Part shown: positions 6,781-13,089 of the stretch, in pieces
How the letters are laid out: each line of letters opens with the position of its first letter
How positions within the stretch are numbered: position 1 is the stretch's first letter
Assembly (NCBI GenBank): GCA_964630765.1
Contig: CAZVXE010000043.1
Coordinates: 1 to 13,410 of the forward strand
Direction: 5' to 3'
Source: Methanofastidiosum sp964630765
GTDB lineage: Archaea > Methanobacteriota_B > Thermococci > Methanofastidiosales > Methanofastidiosaceae
DNA length: 13,410 bases
Program-made: the position numbers and the translations under genes
Notes under the pieces: model-generated
Database searches by the model: none
Seen by the model: only the letters and a program-made list of their open reading frames with translations
Told to the model about the DNA's origin: nothing

Positions 6781-7020
6781 GTGGCATCGACAATATTGAT
6801 TAATCTGATTTTTACTGCAATAATCTCAATAATGTCCTATTTAAAATATCTAAGCGCAAAGAAAGATATTTACAAATCCTTTGCAATTGGCTTTGCACTC
6901 TTTTCAATTCCTTATCTTTTTACTGTATTGAGGATTTCTTTTTATGGGAGAAGTGAAGTTGATCTGATAATCAGCATCATAGGGTACATTGCCATTATTT
7001 ATGGAGTAATGAACAGATAA
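6781..7020 (+). CDS. 79-aa small membrane protein (unknown)
   Basis: Unrecognised protein of 79 aa. It has a hydrophobic N-terminal span (residues 3-22), a short basic loop (YLKYLSAKKDIYK), a second span (residues 34-52) and a third weaker one (residues 62-75, 'IISIIGYIAIIYGVM'), so it is probably a small polytopic membrane protein. The GTG start is supported by a TATA box at the leaderless distance; no ribosome-binding site is seen. The stop is followed directly by a T-rich run (7021-7028) that can terminate transcription before the opposite-strand tRNA genes. It is divergent from the NCS1 symporter and shares its regulatory region. No function is proposed. Confidence 0.62.
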   Translation: MASTILINLIFTAIISIMSYLKYLSAKKDIYKSFAIGFALFSIPYLFTVLRISFYGRSEVDLIISIIGYIAIIYGVMNR

Positions 7021-7036
7021 TTTTTCTTAAAAAAAA
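7021..7036. terminator. Bidirectional T/A-tract terminator between the 79-aa gene and the tRNAs
   Basis: On the plus strand TTTTTCTT follows the stop codon at once. On the minus strand eight T (7036-7029) follow the tRNA CCA end. Each run has the form of an archaeal oligo-T terminator for the gene reading into it. Confidence 0.5.
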
Positions 7037-7038
7037 TT

Positions 7039-7116
7039 TGGTAGCGGGGAGTGGATTTGAACCACTGGCCTGCGGGTTATGAGCCCGCCGGGCACTCCTA
7101 GCTGCCCTACCCCGCT
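7039..7116 (-). tRNA. Initiator tRNA-Met (CAT), CCA encoded
   Basis: Full cloverleaf on the minus strand: acceptor AGCGGGG (7116-7110) pairs with CCCCGCT, D arm GGGC/GCCC, anticodon stem GCGGG/CCCGC with loop CTCATAA, and T arm AGTGG-TTCAAAT-CCACT. The anticodon is CAT. The A1:U72 pair and the three consecutive G:C pairs at 29-31:39-41 mark it as the archaeal initiator rather than elongator Met. The discriminator is A (7042) and CCA is encoded at 7041-7039. It lies 14 nt downstream of tRNA-Arg, so the pair is probably one transcript. Confidence 0.93.
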
Positions 7117-7130
7117 AGAATAAACATAAG

Positions 7131-7203
7131 CGGACCCGGAGGGATTCGAACCCTCGATCTACGGCTTAGAAGGCCGTCGCCTTATCCGCTGGGCTACGGG
7201 TCC
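7131..7203 (-). tRNA. tRNA-Arg (TCT)
   Basis: Cloverleaf on the minus strand: acceptor GGACCCG/CGGGTCC, anticodon stem ACGGC/GCCGT with loop CTTCTAA (anticodon TCT, reading AGA), T arm GAGGG-TTCGAAT-CCCTC and discriminator G. Total 73 nt with no intron. The 3' CCA is not encoded (the following bases read CTT), unlike the neighbouring tRNA-Met. Confidence 0.95.
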
Positions 7204-7239
7204 CGACGCCTTAGATTATAGTGTAATCTTTGTTGGCAA

Positions 7240-7247
7240 CTTATAAA
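7240..7247 (-). promoter_or_regulatory. TATA-like box of the tRNA-Arg/tRNA-Met unit
   Basis: Minus strand TTTATAAG, about 40 nt before the mature 5' end of tRNA-Arg; transcription would start near 7218 and leave a 15-nt leader for RNase P. A 6-bp inverted repeat (7213-7218/7224-7229) overlaps that start region. Confidence 0.45.
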
Positions 7248-7371
7248 TGTTTCTCTCAAAAATAAAGTTTAAAATTAATGAAGATTAAAGATAATGTTTA
7301 TATTTTTACCATTTATAGAAATTTAAAAAGGATAATCTTGAATAATATAAAAATAAAATAATAAGAAAGGC

Positions 7372-7379
7372 ATATAAAT
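7372..7379 (+). promoter_or_regulatory. TATA-like box of the Memo/mevalonate kinase operon
   Basis: ATATAAAT centred 25.5 nt before the ATG at 7401, with a purine-rich BRE-like stretch (AAGAAAGGC) before it. The mRNA is probably leaderless. The remaining 7248-7371 is AT-rich and holds nothing I can support. Confidence 0.6.
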
Positions 7380-7400
7380 TTCAAGGCCGAAATAATAAAT

Positions 7401-8264
7401 ATGTATCGACCCCCTTATGTCGCCGGGAGTTTTTATCCAGAAGACAAATCAACGCTTGAAAAAATGATTGGAAAATTTATGGAAGAGGCAAAAAGAGATA
7501 TTGATTTTATCGATGAAGGAAAATACGCTGGTGTGTTGTGCCCTCATGCGGGATATGTTTTTTCTGGTAAAACTCAGGCACACTCTTATTATTATTTATC
7601 AAATTCTCCCCCGGAAACTTTTGTTATCCTTGGTCCAAATCATACTGGACTGGGACTTCCTGTGGCACTAATGGATAAAGGCACATGGGAAACACCTTTT
7701 GGCGAAATAAAAGTTAATGAAGAGCTTGCCTCAAAAATAGTTGAAAATTCAGGATTCATCGGAGTCGATTCTGCCGCCCATAAATACGAACACTCAATAG
7801 AGGTACAACTGCCATTTTTACAGTATATAAAAAAAGACATAACTTTTGTCCCGATATGCATGGGGATCCAAGATAAAGAAACTGCTCTTAGTATAGGGAA
7901 GGCGATTGCTAAATCAAGCAAAGAACCTTTGGGGGTAATAGCTTCAAGTGATCTGGTCCACTATGGCAGTCGATTTGGATATAACCCTCTAAAGGGGAAC
8001 AAAGAAGAAACTCTTTTGTGGATAAAGAACAATGATATGAAGATTCTTAAAATGGCAGAGAATTTTGATATAGAGGGATTATATCAATTCATAGAAAGCA
8101 AGGGTTATACTGCATGTGGCTATGGTCCTCTTTCTGCTATGCTTTCGTCTATGAAAGAGCTAGGTGCAAAAAAAGTAAGAATTTTAGATTATTCAAATTC
8201 ATATGAAACGTCAGGGGATTACAGTACTGTAGTAGGTTACGGCTCGGTGGGGATCAGATGCTAG
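7401..8264 (+). CDS. amrB: Memo-family protein (AmmeMemoRadiSam protein B)
   Basis: Memo-like protein of 287 aa (COG1355), related to aromatic ring-opening dioxygenases; human MEMO1 binds iron or copper through H49, H81 and C244. The corresponding residues are present: CPHAGYVFSG (H49), LGPNHTGLG (H81) and YTACGYGPLSAM (C239). The N-terminal MYRPPYVAGSFYP and the 'HKYEHSIEVQLPFLQYI' block are further hallmarks. In the AmmeMemoRadiSam grouping it works with an AMMECR1 protein and a radical SAM enzyme, but neither is in this window. The start at 7401 matches the family opening and a leaderless promoter. It overlaps the mevalonate kinase start by 7 nt, so it heads a three-gene operon. Linkage of Memo and mevalonate kinase is recurrent in archaea and hints at a role near isoprenoid synthesis; this is inference. 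Confidence 0.95.
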   Translation: MYRPPYVAGSFYPEDKSTLEKMIGKFMEEAKRDIDFIDEGKYAGVLCPHAGYVFSGKTQAHSYYYLSNSPPETFVILGPNHTGLGLPVALMDKGTWETPFGEIKVNEELASKIVENSGFIGVDSAAHKYEHSIEVQLPFLQYIKKDITFVPICMGIQDKETALSIGKAIAKSSKEPLGVIASSDLVHYGSRFGYNPLKGNKEETLLWIKNNDMKILKMAENFDIEGLYQFIESKGYTACGYGPLSAMLSSMKELGAKKVRILDYSNSYETSGDYSTVVGYGSVGIRC

Positions 8265-9235
8265 TATCTGCACCAGGCAAGATAATTCTCTTTGGAGAGC
8301 ATTCCGTTGTTTATGGGAAAGGTGCAATAGCTTCCGCAATAGATTTACGGACATATACCGATGGAAAGCTACTGAATGAGAAAATAATTAAGATCCATGC
8401 AAATGACCTTAAAATACCAGGGCTCAGCATATCATTTTCTGAAGAGGAAGTTTTTTTAGGGACAGATTATGGGAAGGCAGGCTTTGTGATATCCTATGTT
8501 AAGTCAGCTATAGAGCGGATATTCACTGAATATGGTTCAAGGAAAGGGTTTGAGATTTCCATAAAATCTGATATCCCTGTAGGTGCTGGGCTTGGCTCAT
8601 CTGCTGCAGTTGTTGTTCCGACGTTAAAGCTTCTTTCAGAGCTTCTTGAGATGAAACTTAAAAATGAAGAAATAGCAAGAATGGGAAAAGAAGTTGAGTT
8701 TGAAGTCCAGGGAAGTTCAAGTGGAATTGATCCTGCAGTTTCAGCTCTTGGTGGCGGACTTTATTTTAAGAAAGGAAAAATTGAAAGATTCTCAGCACCA
8801 AATCTCCCACTTATAGTTGGATACACTGGAGAAAAAGGAAGCACAAAGATTCTCCTTGAGAGAGTAAAGACTTTGAAACAGGAGCACCCTGGAATCGTTG
8901 ATGATATTATGGATGCCATGGGCGAGATAGCAGAAAAAGGAAAAAAGATATTGCACGATAACGGTGATTTAAAAGAACTTGGTGCTTTGATGAACATTAA
9001 TAATGGTCTCCTTGAAGCTATCGGTGTTTCAACAAAAGAATTATCAGAGCTTGTATTTGCATCAAGAATTTCTGGGGCGCTTGGTGCAAAAATAACTGGA
9101 GCAGGTGGCGGTGGGTGCATGTATGCACTTGCGCCAAGCAAGCAGCGGGAAGTGGAAACTGCGATAAAGATTGCCGGCGGGATACCCATCAGAACTAAAA
9201 CAACTGATGAAGGGGTAAGGATCGAGCATGAGTGA
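8258..9235 (+). CDS. mvk: Mevalonate kinase
   Basis: GHMP-superfamily kinase of 325 aa phosphorylating mevalonate with ATP, an early step of archaeal isoprenoid lipid synthesis; cytoplasmic. Motifs in order: APGKIILFGEHSVVYG (residues 5-20, with K8), the phosphate-binding PVGAGLGSSAAV (107-118), GSSSGIDPAVSALGGGLYF (152-170, catalytic Asp158 by homology to archaeal mevalonate kinase), and the third GHMP motif KITGAGGGGCMYAL near residues 279-292. The start ATG lies inside the end of the Memo gene and is preceded by a G-rich ribosome-binding-like stretch (GGTGGGGA, 8246-8253). The 3' end overlaps the next gene by 8 nt. Length and motifs are normal for the family. Confidence 0.96.
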   Translation: MLVSAPGKIILFGEHSVVYGKGAIASAIDLRTYTDGKLLNEKIIKIHANDLKIPGLSISFSEEEVFLGTDYGKAGFVISYVKSAIERIFTEYGSRKGFEISIKSDIPVGAGLGSSAAVVVPTLKLLSELLEMKLKNEEIARMGKEVEFEVQGSSSGIDPAVSALGGGLYFKKGKIERFSAPNLPLIVGYTGEKGSTKILLERVKTLKQEHPGIVDDIMDAMGEIAEKGKKILHDNGDLKELGALMNINNGLLEAIGVSTKELSELVFASRISGALGAKITGAGGGGCMYALAPSKQREVETAIKIAGGIPIRTKTTDEGVRIEHE

Positions 9236-10421
9236 ATACTTATCATACATTCTTAATGACAGGGCACGCGATTACTCCACTGGTAAAACTTCAACTGATT
9301 TTGTTTCTATTGATGTAGCCAAAAAATTGAGGTCAATCTATTTGGGTATGCCAGAGTATTGTAGAACGCCTCTAGTAAATTTGGAAAAACTTTCAGGGAA
9401 GCTTGGTGTTGGAAAGATATGGGTGAAGGATGAATCTTATAGATTTGGTCTCAATTCATTTAAGTCTCTTGGTGGGATATATGCAATTTATAGGTCATTA
9501 GAAGAAATGGCTGGCAGGAGCATTTCTATCTCCGAAATATTTTCTCCTTCTTTTAAGAAAAGTATTGGTGAATTGACATTTTCTGCCGCAACTGATGGTA
9601 ATCACGGACTTGGTGTCGCATGGGCTTCAATGAAGCTTGGCCAGAAGGCCGTTATTTATTTGCCAAAAGGTACAGTTCCCCAGAGGATTGAAGCAATAAG
9701 AAAAACTGGAGCTAAAGCTGTTGTGATAGAAGGTAACTATGACGATGCTGTAGAGAAGATGGCAAGAGACGGCGAAAATGAAGGCTGGCAAGTTATATCT
9801 GATACTGGTTGGGAAGACTATCAAGACATACCAAGATGGATAATGCAGGGCTACACAGTTCTTTTTGATGAAGCAATGGAAGAGATAAAAGAAAAGAGTG
9901 GCGATATGCCGACTCACATTATTCTCCAAGCAGGTGTTGGCTCTTTTTCTGCTTCAGGAGTTGGATATTTTAATTCAATCTATGGTAGAAAAAGACCAGT
10001 TTCAATAATTGTTGAGCCGGATAATGCGGCTTGTTTTTATGAATCGATTCAGATAAATGATGGAAAGCCCCATAGAGCAAAGGGGGACCTTTCAACTATA
10101 ATGGCGGGATTATCATGTGGCGTTCCAAATCCAATAGCATGGAACATCCATCTTGACTATTCAGATGTCTTTGTTTCGTGTAAGGATGAGCTATCTGCAC
10201 TTTCAATGAGAACATTAGGAAATCCTTTGAACGGTGACAAAAAGATAATTTCTGGAGAAAGTGGTGCAATTGGCCTTGGTGTCCTAATGCATATAAAAAA
10301 AGATCTAGAAATTGGGAAGGATTCAGAAATTCTATTAATTAGCACTGAAGGGGATACGGACCCGAAAGGGTATCTTGATGTTGTGTGGGGAGGAAAACTC
10401 CCATCACGACTCCCTATATAG
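9228..10421 (+). CDS. dpaL: Diaminopropionate ammonia-lyase (DpaL/YgeX type)
   Basis: PLP enzyme of fold type II, 397 aa, cleaving 2,3-diaminopropionate to pyruvate and two ammonia. Seen: substrate-proximal 'CRTPLVNLEKLSGKLG', 'VKDESYRFGLNSFKSLGG' with the PLP-binding Lys79, 'FSAATDGNHGLGVAWA' (D123), the family-specific 'VISDTGWEDYQDIPRWIMQGY' (D192), the phosphate-binding 'LQAGVGSFSASGVGY', and 'SGESGAIGLGVL' near the end. Lys79, Asp123 and Asp192 match by motif the catalytic lysine and two aspartates of the E. coli enzyme. Related threonine-dehydratase-like activity is possible. Its ATG overlaps the mevalonate kinase stop region (8 nt), so it is the third gene of the operon, although no metabolic link with mevalonate is known. 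It converges on a protease gene with an 8-nt overlap. Confidence 0.92.
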   Translation: MSEYLSYILNDRARDYSTGKTSTDFVSIDVAKKLRSIYLGMPEYCRTPLVNLEKLSGKLGVGKIWVKDESYRFGLNSFKSLGGIYAIYRSLEEMAGRSISISEIFSPSFKKSIGELTFSAATDGNHGLGVAWASMKLGQKAVIYLPKGTVPQRIEAIRKTGAKAVVIEGNYDDAVEKMARDGENEGWQVISDTGWEDYQDIPRWIMQGYTVLFDEAMEEIKEKSGDMPTHIILQAGVGSFSASGVGYFNSIYGRKRPVSIIVEPDNAACFYESIQINDGKPHRAKGDLSTIMAGLSCGVPNPIAWNIHLDYSDVFVSCKDELSALSMRTLGNPLNGDKKIISGESGAIGLGVLMHIKKDLEIGKDSEILLISTEGDTDPKGYLDVVWGGKLPSRLPI

Positions 10422-10998
10422 TCAAGATTATAATAACTCCAATTGCCATAAGCCCTATCCACCACATCTTCTCATGACGGAATATCTTTGTTCCATCAAG
10501 AGGCCCAAATGGCAAAAGATTGAATACGCCGATAAAAGCACTAACATATGCAACTTGCGCCAATAGAGGAATAAAAGTAAATCTAAAAAGAGCAAGAGTT
10601 GAAACTGCAACTATCATATTTGCAAGAGGTCCAGAAAGAGATATCTTTGCATCCTTCTTCTCATCAGTCAATCCATATATGTAAACTGCGCCTGGTGCCG
10701 CAAACACTACCCCCAGGGCAAAGGACATCCCTAATGCAAGCAAAAGCCCCATCTGCCAAAGATGAAACTGAGCAGGATACCCATATCTAATGGCGGTAAA
10801 TTTATGTGAGAGCTCATGAAGCAAAAAAGCTGCCCCTACTATCACAAAATATTTTGGCAGTGTTGAGATAAAAGATATCATTTTGTTGACGCTGCTTAGT
10901 GCAAATGCACCACCGCTGAATGCAAATCCAAATGCAAGGGACAATGCCGCCCATGCAACTACAAGCTCAATAACTTCTTTTTTAGTAAAATTATACAT
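10414..10998 (-). CDS. Small site-2-type protease (peptidase M50)
   Basis: Intramembrane metalloprotease of 194 aa. The zinc-binding HELSH is at residues 61-65 within a membrane segment. The second catalytic motif NLLPFGPLDG (160-169, Asp168) follows near the C-terminus. At least four hydrophobic segments are evident, and the 'SLSGPLANMIVA' segment lies between the two motifs. It is shorter than the other site-2 protease upstream and lacks CBS domains. Start: ATG at 10998 has GGTGA 5 nt upstream, a good ribosome-binding site; a GTG at 11007 is a second in-frame option (197 aa). The gene overlaps the end of the TraB-like gene and is last of the operon. Its 3' end overlaps dpaL tail to tail by 8 nt. 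Substrate unknown. Confidence 0.9.
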   Translation of the reverse strand: MYNFTKKEVIELVVAWAALSLAFGFAFSGGAFALSSVNKMISFISTLPKYFVIVGAAFLLHELSHKFTAIRYGYPAQFHLWQMGLLLALGMSFALGVVFAAPGAVYIYGLTDEKKDAKISLSGPLANMIVAVSTLALFRFTFIPLLAQVAYVSAFIGVFNLLPFGPLDGTKIFRHEKMWWIGLMAIGVIIILTI

Positions 10999-11644
10999 CT
11001 GCTTCACCTAAGTATCTCTTTATCCCAGAAACATGGCCTGCTCCTACGATAGCTAAAACCTTTTCCTTTTGTATTCTTTTTAAGTTTTCTGCCATGAATC
11101 TGTCACGCTCATCCACAAGCACCCCATATATGAAGGGATACCTCTCTTTTATTTCATCGATCAACTCTAGAGGATTTTCGTAAACATAATCAATTGTGTA
11201 CTCTTTGTCAGGCAAAATCGCATCTTTTAAAATCATGACCTTTTCTTTAAATCCTACCTTTTCTAAGAGCTTCTGTATTGTTATCCTAAGGTCTCTATCG
11301 ATTAATGCTACAGGTATGCCTAAAGACCTAGCTTCTACGGCAGCCTCAATCATTTCCCTTCCTGCCATAATCCCTGTATCGCTTGATATCCTCTTCTGAA
11401 GATAGGACATAAACAAAAGCAAAAGTGCATTTCTAAAGCCAAAATCCTTCATCTCGCGAAGCGTTGGCTTTCTATCATCATTGTGCAAGAGCGCATCGAG
11501 CCTTGCAGGGTCAAGCTCAAGAGCAACTATATCAGGTTTTTCTTCCCTTATGGCTTCCCTGACTTCAATAACGCTCTTCGCATAGACATGCGCAGTGCCA
11601 AGAATTATGTAATTAGTATCTCCTACTTTCAGAAATTCCTTCAT
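10991..11644 (-). CDS. TraB/PrgY (TraB-Tiki superfamily) family protein, short form
   Basis: 217-aa protein with the two GxxH motifs of the TraB/Tiki superfamily: LGTAHVYAKS (GTAH at 16-19, H19) and IVGAGHVSGI (GAGH at 201-204, H204), plus the acidic residue in VALELDPARLDALL (E43). Members such as TIKI are metalloproteases and PrgY blocks peptide pheromone activity; activity in archaea is inferred, not shown. Other parts fit: 'GREMIEAAVEARSLGIPVALIDRD' and 'AENLKRIQKEKVLAIVGAGH'. Many archaeal homologues continue about 150-180 residues with membrane spans after the GAGH motif; this one ends there and has no obvious membrane segment. Its ATG directly follows the stop of the CBS-bearing protease gene (no gap, GAGG before it), and its end overlaps the next protease gene, so it is tightly coupled to both. 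Confidence 0.88.
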   Translation of the reverse strand: MKEFLKVGDTNYIILGTAHVYAKSVIEVREAIREEKPDIVALELDPARLDALLHNDDRKPTLREMKDFGFRNALLLLFMSYLQKRISSDTGIMAGREMIEAAVEARSLGIPVALIDRDLRITIQKLLEKVGFKEKVMILKDAILPDKEYTIDYVYENPLELIDEIKERYPFIYGVLVDERDRFMAENLKRIQKEKVLAIVGAGHVSGIKRYLGEADV

Positions 11645-12694
11645 TTACATCCTCTTTAGCATGAGTATTTCGGAAAATTTGAGTATATCTGTTTTTGATA
11701 TGAACCCTATCAGCTTTCCATTTTCAAGAACTGGCGCCCTTCCAAGATTTTTTTCTGTGAGCTTATTGTGAAGCTCAAATACTTCCATCTTGGGTGACGC
11801 AATAATTATATCTTTCATCATGACATCTTGAACTTTAGTATCAATCCATTTAATCCTAGGAACTGAAAGAAGCTCATTTATAGTTATGATACCTAAAAGA
11901 TTACCATCAAAAACAACAGGGTACCCTTTGTGTCTTTTTTCAATCAGGAGCTTTTCAAAGTCTTCCAGCGTGTCGTGCGGCGAGACTGTAACTACATCTT
12001 TCACCATTAAATCCTTTACCTTTATCCCTTTAAGAGCTGATGACATCTGGGTCGACTGGTACTCCCCCATGCCCCCCATGTATATGAAAAACGCTATGAT
12101 GATAAGCCATGGATTATACAAAATACCGACAAATGCAAATACAATTGCAAGCCCTTGGCCAATCCTAACAGAGATCTCAGTTGCTTTTAGGTAGTCCATC
12201 TTTGTAGCTAAGAATGCCCTTAGGACTCTGCCTCCGTCCATGGGGAATGCAGGGATTATGTTGAATAAACCAAGCAAGAAGTTTAGGGACATCACAATTC
12301 TAACTATGTCTTTCAGGGAAGTTAACTCAACCCAATTGAGGTCAAAATACATATTGAGTCCAAAAAGGGATCCAAATAAGAATAATACTATCCCCAGAGT
12401 TATGCTTGTAACAGGGCCAATAACAGCAATTGCAAACTCATGCCCTTTTGGTATCGCCTCCATCTGAGACACCCCGCCTATCGGCAAAAGAGTAATCTTT
12501 TTAATCTTAGCGCCATAATGCCTTCCAACTAGAGAGTGTGCCAGTTCATGCACTAAAACTGAAGCAAATAACAGGACAATTACTAGTAAAGGTATGAATC
12601 CAAATATCGAAAAAATCAAAAGAAGCAGCAAAAACGTGATGTGAAGCTCTATCGGGATGCCGAATATACTTCCAAACTTTAAACTCCAAGGCAT
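11645..12694 (-). CDS. Site-2 protease with C-terminal CBS domain pair (peptidase M50)
   Basis: Intramembrane zinc metalloprotease of 349 aa, the first gene of the operon. The N-terminal membrane domain (residues 1-215) has about six spans, zinc motif HELAH (49-53) and the partner motif NIIPAFPMDGGRV (145-157, Asp153), the same architecture as M. jannaschii site-2 protease MJ0392. A cytoplasmic pair of CBS domains follows (about 225-285 and 290-349, with 'VKDLMVKDVVTVSPHDTLEDFEKLLIEKRHKGYPVV' and 'VQDVMMKDIIIASPKMEVF'), which in this family senses a ligand such as an adenine nucleotide. The start at 12694 matches the family opening MPWSLKFGSIFGIPIELH and a leaderless distance (26.5 nt) from a TATA centre. 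An 18-bp perfect palindrome overlaps that TATA box. Substrate unknown; release of membrane-bound regulators is a family expectation only. Confidence 0.95.
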   Translation of the reverse strand: MPWSLKFGSIFGIPIELHITFLLLLLIFSIFGFIPLLVIVLLFASVLVHELAHSLVGRHYGAKIKKITLLPIGGVSQMEAIPKGHEFAIAVIGPVTSITLGIVLFLFGSLFGLNMYFDLNWVELTSLKDIVRIVMSLNFLLGLFNIIPAFPMDGGRVLRAFLATKMDYLKATEISVRIGQGLAIVFAFVGILYNPWLIIIAFFIYMGGMGEYQSTQMSSALKGIKVKDLMVKDVVTVSPHDTLEDFEKLLIEKRHKGYPVVFDGNLLGIITINELLSVPRIKWIDTKVQDVMMKDIIIASPKMEVFELHNKLTEKNLGRAPVLENGKLIGFISKTDILKFSEILMLKRM

Positions 12695-12711
12695 AAATTG
12701 TCCTTAGAAGT

Positions 12712-12729
12712 TAATACTTATAAGTATTA
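12712..12729 (-). promoter_or_regulatory. Perfect 18-bp palindrome overlapping the TATA box of the protease operon
   Basis: The sequence TAATACTTATAAGTATTA is fully self-complementary. Its centre (12717-12724, CTTATAAG) is the TATA-like element 26.5 nt before the ATG at 12694. A repressor dimer would exclude TBP at this site. The symmetry also allows TBP binding in both directions. Confidence 0.6.
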
Positions 12730-12737
12730 GTTTTTGG

Positions 12738-12810
12738 GGGAGCCAAAAAATTTTTTGTACCCTTTGAGAAATTATACTGCATTGGCTCCCAAGCTAAAGA
12801 AATTGGGTAC
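12738..12810. repeat. Interleaved inverted repeats in the protease/antitoxin intergenic region
   Basis: Two perfect inverted repeats are interleaved: GGGAGCCAA (12738-12746) with TTGGCTCCC (12782-12790), and GTACCC (12757-12762) with GGGTAC (12805-12810). An A6T6 palindrome (12745-12756) lies between. Order A-B-A'-B' permits a pseudoknot in RNA or two overlapping DNA sites. The rest of the 12695-12932 gap holds only promoter-like boxes (TTTATATA at 12812-12819). Confidence 0.5.
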
Positions 12811-12896
12811 ATTTATATAATTTTGGTTGATTCGAATTGAATACTAATTCTAATAAGAGATTTTATGTTACCACTAACAAAAATAGGGCATAAAGA

Positions 12897-12904
12897 TTAA
12901 TATA
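12897..12904 (+). promoter_or_regulatory. TATA-like box for the antitoxin-like ORF
   Basis: TTAATATA, centred about 32 nt before the ATG at 12933, predicting a leader of about 7 nt. A GAGGG stretch (12922-12926 region) also lies near the start. Confidence 0.35.
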
Positions 12905-12932
12905 CTTGGTAAATTTAGCTAGAGGGCGTTAA

Positions 12933-13085
12933 ATGAATAGTAAAAAGAGAAATAGTGAGGGAAAATGCAGAAATATTCAAGAACTCGACCCAGAAATTAT
13001 CGAATCAATTAAAAACGCTAGGACAAGGATAAAAAAAGGCCATTTCTTAACAGAAGAAGAAGCGAAATTAAAACTCAAAGTATAA
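12933..13085 (+). CDS. 50-aa antitoxin-like protein
   Basis: Small charged soluble protein of 50 aa. A basic N-terminal tail (MNSKKRNSEGKC) is followed by ELDPEIIESIKNARTRIKKG and HFLTEEEAKLKLKV. The pattern 'xDPEIxESIxxARxxIxxGxxxTxEEAxxxL' resembles the C-terminal toxin-wrapping part of RelB/Phd-like and other short type II antitoxins, so an antitoxin or orphan antitoxin fragment is inferred. The N-terminal DNA-binding half typical of larger antitoxins is absent. No toxin ORF follows on this strand; the next ORF, a DUF2283-like protein, is convergent with a 4-nt gap. Confidence in the ORF being real is moderate; confidence in the role is low. Confidence 0.55.
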   Translation: MNSKKRNSEGKCRNIQELDPEIIESIKNARTRIKKGHFLTEEEAKLKLKV

Positions 13086-13089
13086 TTAT

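Noticed and set aside
7213..7229. 6-bp inverted repeat AGATTA/TAATCT ahead of tRNA-Arg as an operator
   Set aside because: Too short to separate from chance in AT-rich DNA; noted only with the tRNA promoter.
7278..7361. 27-codon ATG frame between the tRNA-Arg and Memo genes
   Set aside because: Composition (I, K, N) is what random AT-rich DNA gives. A TATA box at 7240 could serve it but is better explained as the tRNA promoter.
7204..7400. Possible repeat or CRISPR array in the AT-rich intergenic regions
   Set aside because: No regularly spaced direct repeats of 20 nt or more were found anywhere in the window, and no cas-like gene is present.
12865..12900. 11-codon ATG frame downstream of the TATA-like box at 12812
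   Set aside because: Too short and without any recognisable feature; kept only as a possible untranslated transcript.
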